Shown: piece by piece, positions 24,075-27,611 of the stretch
How positions within the stretch are numbered: the stretch's first letter is position 1
Layout of the letters: each line of letters starts with the position of its first letter
Assembly (NCBI GenBank): GCA_040388665.1
Contig: JAZKBL010000060.1
Span: forward strand, 1 to 27,611
DNA length: 27,611 nucleotides
Reading direction: 5' to 3'
DNA from: DAHVFY01 sp040388665
GTDB lineage: Bacteria > Chlamydiota > Chlamydiia > Chlamydiales > Rhabdochlamydiaceae
Translations under genes and position numbers: made by a program
The notes under the pieces: model-generated
What the model saw: only the letters and a program-made list of their open reading frames with translations
Database searches by the model: none
Told to the model about the DNA's origin: nothing

Positions 24075-25184
24075 TTATGTTCCCTTTATTTTTCTAATAA
24101 AAGTATCTGTAGCCGTAGCCAAGGCTGCTGCAATAGCGGGGTTATTAGCTGAATGGCCCCCTTGAGGAATGATCCACAACCTGCTATTATTCCAATTTTT
24201 GTATAAAGAATAAGCCATTTCTGGCAGATCTATTGCATCCCAACGTCCATGGATGATAATAGCTGGCAAGTGTGCAATGCTTTGCATTCGAGACAAAATT
24301 TGATTAGGTTCAATAAAAAAACGATGCTTTGCATAATAAAGAAATGCTCTTGTCATACTAAGAATGAGCTTATCATTTTGTACAATTTGTTCCACAGCGG
24401 TAGAATTCGGAAGATGAGTGGAGCCTGTCATATTAAATCGGATAAATGTGCGAGCAGCAGGCATGTGAACATCTGGATTGGGATCAAAAATTCTACTATA
24501 GTACGCAGAAAGCAGATCATTGCGTTCTTCTTCAGGAATGTAATGAAAAAATGGTTCATAGGCTTCTGGAAATATTTTTCCCATCCCATAAAGTACGTGT
24601 AACCAATCTTGTTCTCTTCCAAGAAATATCCCTCGGAGGATAAATCCCATACAATGTTCAGGGTGTTCTTGACCATAGAGCAGCGCTAAAGCAGATCCCC
24701 AGGATCCTCCAAATATAATCCATTTTTCAATTCCTAAATGATCCCTCAAGGCCTCTATATCATTAATCGAGTGTTGAGAGCTATTTTCCTCCATGCAACA
24801 AAAAGGCAAAGATCGCATTGCGCCTCTCTGATCAAACATGATCACATTCCACTCATTAAGATCAAAAAATTGAGAAAGGGTATCACTGCAACCAGCCCCA
24901 GGTCCTCCATGTAAAACCACAACTGGAATACCATTAGGATTGCCATAGAGAGCATAGAAAAGGGTGTGGATTTCTGATACCTTCAAAAAACCTTTTTCTC
25001 TGGCCTGAGCAATTGGATAAAGAGGGCGATCAAAGCTTACCTCTTCACTAGAATGTGAAAACAAAACAGTTCCGTATAAATATGAAGACATAGAAATAAA
25101 AACTCCCACAAAAACAAAAATGCTCAATTTATTCCAAATTTTGTAGCCCCTCTGTAACATCAAAAACTCATCAACAGTACTCAT
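24075..25184 (-). CDS. Prolyl-iminopeptidase-like alpha/beta hydrolase, membrane-anchored
   Basis: About 369 residues. The peptidase family S33 landmarks are LHGGPGAG (91-98), FDQRGAMRS (117-125, canonical DQRGAGRS), and FGGSWGSALAL (158-168) with nucleophile S161; HGRWDAIDLP and GGHSANNP follow with the acid and histidine. Such enzymes release N-terminal proline from peptides. A hydrophobic stretch at residues 18-36 precedes the catalytic domain, so it is probably anchored or exported, unlike the cytosolic textbook enzyme. The frame is open upstream into the methyltransferase gene; I use the ATG at 25184, 13 bp after that gene's stop, but its Shine-Dalgarno is weak and nearby in-frame ATGs are possible. 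The DQRGAMRS change is worth noting but not obviously inactivating. Confidence 0.82.
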   Translation of the reverse strand: MSTVDEFLMLQRGYKIWNKLSIFVFVGVFISMSSYLYGTVLFSHSSEEVSFDRPLYPIAQAREKGFLKVSEIHTLFYALYGNPNGIPVVVLHGGPGAGCSDTLSQFFDLNEWNVIMFDQRGAMRSLPFCCMEENSSQHSINDIEALRDHLGIEKWIIFGGSWGSALALLYGQEHPEHCMGFILRGIFLGREQDWLHVLYGMGKIFPEAYEPFFHYIPEEERNDLLSAYYSRIFDPNPDVHMPAARTFIRFNMTGSTHLPNSTAVEQIVQNDKLILSMTRAFLYYAKHRFFIEPNQILSRMQSIAHLPAIIIHGRWDAIDLPEMAYSLYKNWNNSRLWIIPQGGHSANNPAIAAALATATDTFIRKIKGT

Positions 25185-25197
25185 TGAAAAAATAATC

Positions 25198-26142
25198 CTA
25201 ACTCTTTTTTTTGAGGACAAGGAAATGTATGCCAGGAGTAACCCAATAGCCTTCATCCAGGCAAATATTAAGTTCATCGTAAGCCTGCTCAAATTCGACG
25301 GGGATTTCATAAGATTTATGCAGAAGATTGAGTATAAGTAATCCATGGTTAAAAAGAAGTTTTCCGTGGTTTTTCCCATCAAATTTCATCCACTCATGTA
25401 CAATTGCACCTTCTGTATTTAAACTGCTAAAGGCGATATCGTAAGCTGCAGCAAGATGCCCTTTTCCTTTTTGCAGCTCTCCCAAAATTTCCATGGTAAT
25501 TTCTCGATTTCCAGCACTCGTTTTTTGATTTTTCTCGTTTAGAAGATGAAAGGCATTTTCCAAGGCTGGAAGTTTGTGTGAACATCTTTTTGCCCGGTCG
25601 CAGGCATCAATGATAATGACATGTCCTTCTGGCTTAAGATAATGATAGGCATGCATAAGCGCTAATCGGGGTTCTTTTAAATGCTGCAAAGTGAGTCGAA
25701 ACAAAACGACATCAAACTTGCCATCCAATGCTTCATCTTTAATTTCTACATTCCCTTCTACAAAGCTTAAACCTTCCATTGCAAATCTTTGGGTGGATTG
25801 CAGAACAAGCTCCGGCTGTTTTTCAATCCCCAAATAAGCTTTTTCCCTAAATTGCATAAACAGTTTATTTAGATAAGCGCCATTACCACTACCGATCTCT
25901 AAAACACTTACAGCCTGCTCCCAACCTCTTTCCTTAGCAATAAATGCAGCTTCCTGATCAAAATACAGATCTGCCTGACCTTGTAAAAAAGCATCCCAAA
26001 GTTCGTGTAACTTTGCTTGCTCAAGGAGTTCTAAACAACTTTTTTTGTCATATCCTGTCAAATTCAAAAGAGGAGAATGTGCTTCCAGCGGGACAAACAG
26101 TACTGACAGCAGAAAAAACGAGGCATACAATTTCTTAATCAA
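25198..26142 (-). CDS. Exported SAM-dependent methyltransferase-like protein
   Basis: A class I methyltransferase fold of 314 residues with motif I VLEIGSGNG (80-88), an acidic strand-2 end GIEKQ (105-109), FDVVLFRLTLQHL (143-155) and LKPEGHVIIIDA (169-180). The substrate is unknown. The N terminus (MIKKLYASFFLLSVLFVPLEAHS) is a plain signal peptide, which is unusual because S-adenosylmethionine is cytosolic; the protein may be delivered into host or inclusion space, or the segment may be an anchor. It is upstream of, and probably cotranscribed with, the prolyl-iminopeptidase-like gene. The closest general resemblance is to UbiE/Methyltransf_11-type domains. Confidence 0.8.
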   Translation of the reverse strand: MIKKLYASFFLLSVLFVPLEAHSPLLNLTGYDKKSCLELLEQAKLHELWDAFLQGQADLYFDQEAAFIAKERGWEQAVSVLEIGSGNGAYLNKLFMQFREKAYLGIEKQPELVLQSTQRFAMEGLSFVEGNVEIKDEALDGKFDVVLFRLTLQHLKEPRLALMHAYHYLKPEGHVIIIDACDRAKRCSHKLPALENAFHLLNEKNQKTSAGNREITMEILGELQKGKGHLAAAYDIAFSSLNTEGAIVHEWMKFDGKNHGKLLFNHGLLILNLLHKSYEIPVEFEQAYDELNICLDEGYWVTPGIHFLVLKKKS

Positions 26143-26203
26143 TTCTTTTTCCAGGGCTTTTTGGCATAAAAATCAGCAAAAACATTGATTACACGTTGCA
26201 TTA

Positions 26204-26216
26204 GGTAGATTCTACC
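26204..26216. promoter_or_regulatory. Palindrome upstream of the methyltransferase gene
   Basis: GGTAGATTCTACC is a perfect inverted repeat of 6 bp around one base, 62 bp before the methyltransferase start. It could be an operator. The rest of the 166-bp intergenic region shows no other clear signal. Confidence 0.25.
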
Positions 26217-26308
26217 GATTGGTGATTCAAAAAAATAGAGATATTTTGTAACACTTTGAAGGATTAAGAGTTCTTCTCAAACGCTTTTTTCCAAAACAAA
26301 GCCATTTT

Positions 26309-27193
26309 CTAGAACGGTCCTGGGAGCTTCTTTAACAGGAAGAGATTTTGGAAAATTGATTTCTGTATAGAGCGTTCGTATTTCAAGATTTTGTCTGCAT
26401 TCTCTTCCGGAGGAATCATGCCCAATGCATAGTTGAGTTTATCAGCGGATTCGTTGCTTAATTTTTGTTTTTCTAGCTGGTGCACTTGCTCCTTCAGATG
26501 CTGATTTTCTTTGGAATAAAGTTCTACTAATTTGTCCGATATTTCTTTTGTTTGTGAATACCCGTGCCTTTTAAGTAAGGCGGTGAACTCAGCGAAAGTA
26601 AAGCTTCTCTCATATAGTCTATTTCGCTCTTCTTTTGTGAGGTTGGACAGAGATCTAGCAATTAGGTAGAAGTCCTCAATAATATCACTTTCAATTCCTT
26701 TATTCGCCCACATGGGCTGATCAAATGTGACTTCGCTTCTTTCGAGGCATTTCAGATAGGCAGCATTCCACTCAAAGCGTTTCATCGTATATTGAATTTC
26801 TTCGTCTATGCGAGCGTTATCCTTATTATCATAAGAGTAATGCGATTTGAGCATTGTGCTTATATGCTTACTGATGCTGCCAGTTTCAAATTTTATTGTA
26901 CGCCGCAGTCTCCAAAAGTCGATCGCAATTTTCTCGACAAGTAGATTTTCCATCTGATTGCGTGGAGATAGACAACTTACCAGCAGCAGATCAGCGTAGG
27001 TGTGATTTTTATTGTGTGCTTCGAAATTGTACTGACCAAGCTTGATGCGCCGTTCAGTATCTTTGGCCCAGTCCTCGACAATTTGTTTGCGGTCACCTGT
27101 CTTACAGACGGTGGGATATCCTTTGATGCGAATGACAGCGCGCCAGACAAATGACTTATCGTCTTTGGATTTGCGTTTGTAAATTGATGCCAT
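26309..27193 (-). CDS. Chimera: tyrosine-integrase N-terminal domain joined to an unrelated C-terminal domain
   Basis: A 294-residue protein. Residues 1 to about 72 match the N-terminal arm-binding region of phage-type tyrosine integrases: it starts MASIYKRKSKDDKSFVWRA, then IRIKGYPTVCKTGDRKQ and a NHTYADLL end typical of the domain border. No core-binding or catalytic domain with R-H-R-Y residues follows. Instead, from about residue 77 (RNQMENLLVEKIAIDFWRLRR to LKYERSIQKSIFQNLFLLKKL) it resembles a family of hypothetical proteins known from mobile regions, itself lacking its N terminus, with a coiled coil at about 230-250. The simplest reading is an in-frame deletion that joined two mobile-element genes. 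AAGG eight bases before the ATG could still allow expression. The C-terminal family assignment is from memory. Confidence 0.65.
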   Translation of the reverse strand: MASIYKRKSKDDKSFVWRAVIRIKGYPTVCKTGDRKQIVEDWAKDTERRIKLGQYNFEAHNKNHTYADLLLVSCLSPRNQMENLLVEKIAIDFWRLRRTIKFETGSISKHISTMLKSHYSYDNKDNARIDEEIQYTMKRFEWNAAYLKCLERSEVTFDQPMWANKGIESDIIEDFYLIARSLSNLTKEERNRLYERSFTFAEFTALLKRHGYSQTKEISDKLVELYSKENQHLKEQVHQLEKQKLSNESADKLNYALGMIPPEENADKILKYERSIQKSIFQNLFLLKKLPGPF

Positions 27194-27292
27194 AGCTCTA
27201 ACCTTGTGCTTTGTTGGTTGAGCGATTGGATGAAGTGCTGGTTAAGTTTGTTCTTTGTTGCACCATTCTTGCACCATTTGGCTGAAATCGTA

Positions 27293-27313
27293 GACTCAAT
27301 TTGATTTTGAGTC
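27293..27313. other. Hairpin upstream of the integrase-like gene
   Basis: GACTCAA (27293-27299) pairs with TTGAGTC (27307-27313) across a 7-nt loop, about 100 bp before the integrase-like start. It could be part of an old attachment site or a regulatory structure. No tRNA gene could be folded here. Confidence 0.3.
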
Positions 27314-27368
27314 AAGCCGATTACAGCTCAAATATAGTGGAATGAGCGCATTAGAAAGTTGAGACTTG

Positions 27369-27497
27369 ATGGATTCCTTTTCGCCGGGCGACTGCGTCGT
27401 CCCGTCAGAAAAGCCGGTTCGCAGCAAGCTGTCTTCACTTCTCATCCATACAAAAGCCATTTATATGGCTTTTTCAATTCTAAATTTTTTCTCGTAG
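27369..27497 (+). CDS. Possible 42-residue ORF carried by the terminal repeat
   Basis: From the ATG at 27369 to TAG at 27495-27497 the repeat reads MDSFSPGDCVVPSEKPVRSK and continues to FSILNFFS. A second ATG in the same position of unit 2 (27558) starts the same peptide before the window ends. No Shine-Dalgarno is obvious and a terminator-like hairpin lies inside the frame, so it may be a non-coding repeat that happens to be open. Confidence 0.25.
   Translation: MDSFSPGDCVVPSEKPVRSKLSSLLIHTKAIYMAFSILNFFS
27452..27473. terminator. Bidirectional terminator-like hairpin in the terminal repeat unit
   Basis: AAAAGCCAT (27452-27460) and ATGGCTTTT (27465-27473) form a perfect 9-bp stem with a 4-nt loop, with A and T runs at its ends, as in a two-way intrinsic terminator. 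Confidence 0.6.
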
Positions 27498-27611
27498 CTT
27501 GCAGACTTATTAGCACGGGAGTTTTAAGGCTGTAGTTAGGAAGAGATCTTGGAAGGGATGGATTCCTTTTCGCCGGGCGACTGCGTCGTCCCGTCAGAAA
27601 AGCCGGTTCGC

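Larger units (their letters stand above)
27369..27611 (+). repeat. Direct repeat with 189-bp period, second unit cut by the window end
   Basis: A 55-bp sequence starting GATGGATTCCTTTTCGCC recurs identically at 27368-27422 and 27557-27611, and the window ends inside the second copy. The repeat contains a CGGGCGAC/GTCGTCCCG inverted repeat with one bulged base. The 189-bp period suggests a tandem array or dispersed element that stopped the assembly. Apart from this repeat and its hairpins, the region 27194-27611 holds no supported conventional gene. Confidence 0.8.

Noticed and set aside
26977..27315. 112-codon - strand ORF overlapping the integrase-like start
   Set aside because: It is an alternative frame of the integrase N-terminal coding region, which has clear homology in its own frame.
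27194..27368. A tRNA gene or attachment site beside the integrase-like gene
   Set aside because: Only one 7-bp hairpin is seen; no cloverleaf, no duplicated core that could be attL and attR.
27368..27611. CRISPR array
   Set aside because: The two identical blocks are 55 bp and 134 bp apart, with no short regular spacers and no cas gene.

Overview
The window looks like a chromosomal segment of a member of the Chlamydiota outside the Chlamydiaceae, an 'environmental' chlamydia of the Parachlamydiales type. This rests on recalled family resemblance and gene order, not on a search. Lpd, the UDP-sugar pyrophosphorylase and Nth read like chlamydial proteins. The pairs lpdA-lipA, mnmE-nth and UDP-sugar pyrophosphorylase-gpsA are, as I recall, also neighbours in Chlamydia. 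Many genes encode proteins with signal peptides and no recognised function, or eukaryote-like glycosyltransferases, which suits an intracellular bacterium of eukaryotes. The assembly has three 10-N gaps (247-256, 5598-5607, 9103-9112), each inside a conserved gene.

Left part (1-13.7 kb), mostly housekeeping. On the + strand lpdA (5' end outside the window), lipA and a family 2 glycosyltransferase form a tight unit. Facing them on the - strand is ruvC-ruvA-mnmE-nth followed by a secreted protein of unknown function, with overlapping starts and stops (7 bp, ATGA, TAATG). Divergent from ruvC runs a + strand operon: a heptosyltransferase-like GT9, a fusion of a GT9-like domain to a UDP-sugar pyrophosphorylase, gpsA, the bifunctional NAD(P)HX repair enzyme nnr, and a GT61 glycosyltransferase. 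It combines surface-glycan assembly, phospholipid precursor supply and cofactor repair.

Middle part (13.7-19.8 kb), accessory. It holds a 176-bp palindromic MITE-like repeat, a protein with protein-kinase-like motifs, an IS200/IS605-like remnant with paired hairpins and a potential pseudoknot, a YafQ/RelE-type toxin-antitoxin pair apparently fused by an internal deletion, a four-helix membrane protein, a second GT61 paralogue, a GT17 enzyme and an exported 2-Cys peroxiredoxin.

Right part (19.9-27.6 kb), also accessory. It holds an 866-residue protein of unknown function, a second inverted and shorter copy of the MITE-like repeat, an alpha/beta hydrolase, an exported SAM methyltransferase paired with a membrane-anchored prolyl-iminopeptidase-like hydrolase, and a chimera of an integrase N-terminal domain with an unrelated C-terminal domain. 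The window ends in a direct repeat with a 189-bp period that carries a 42-codon ORF and a terminator-like hairpin.

Most likely places for something new: the six glycosyltransferase domains of four families (GT2, GT9 twice, GT61 twice, GT17), three of them on exported or membrane-anchored proteins; the two kinase-like unknowns; the GT9-pyrophosphorylase fusion; and the compact mobile-element relics.
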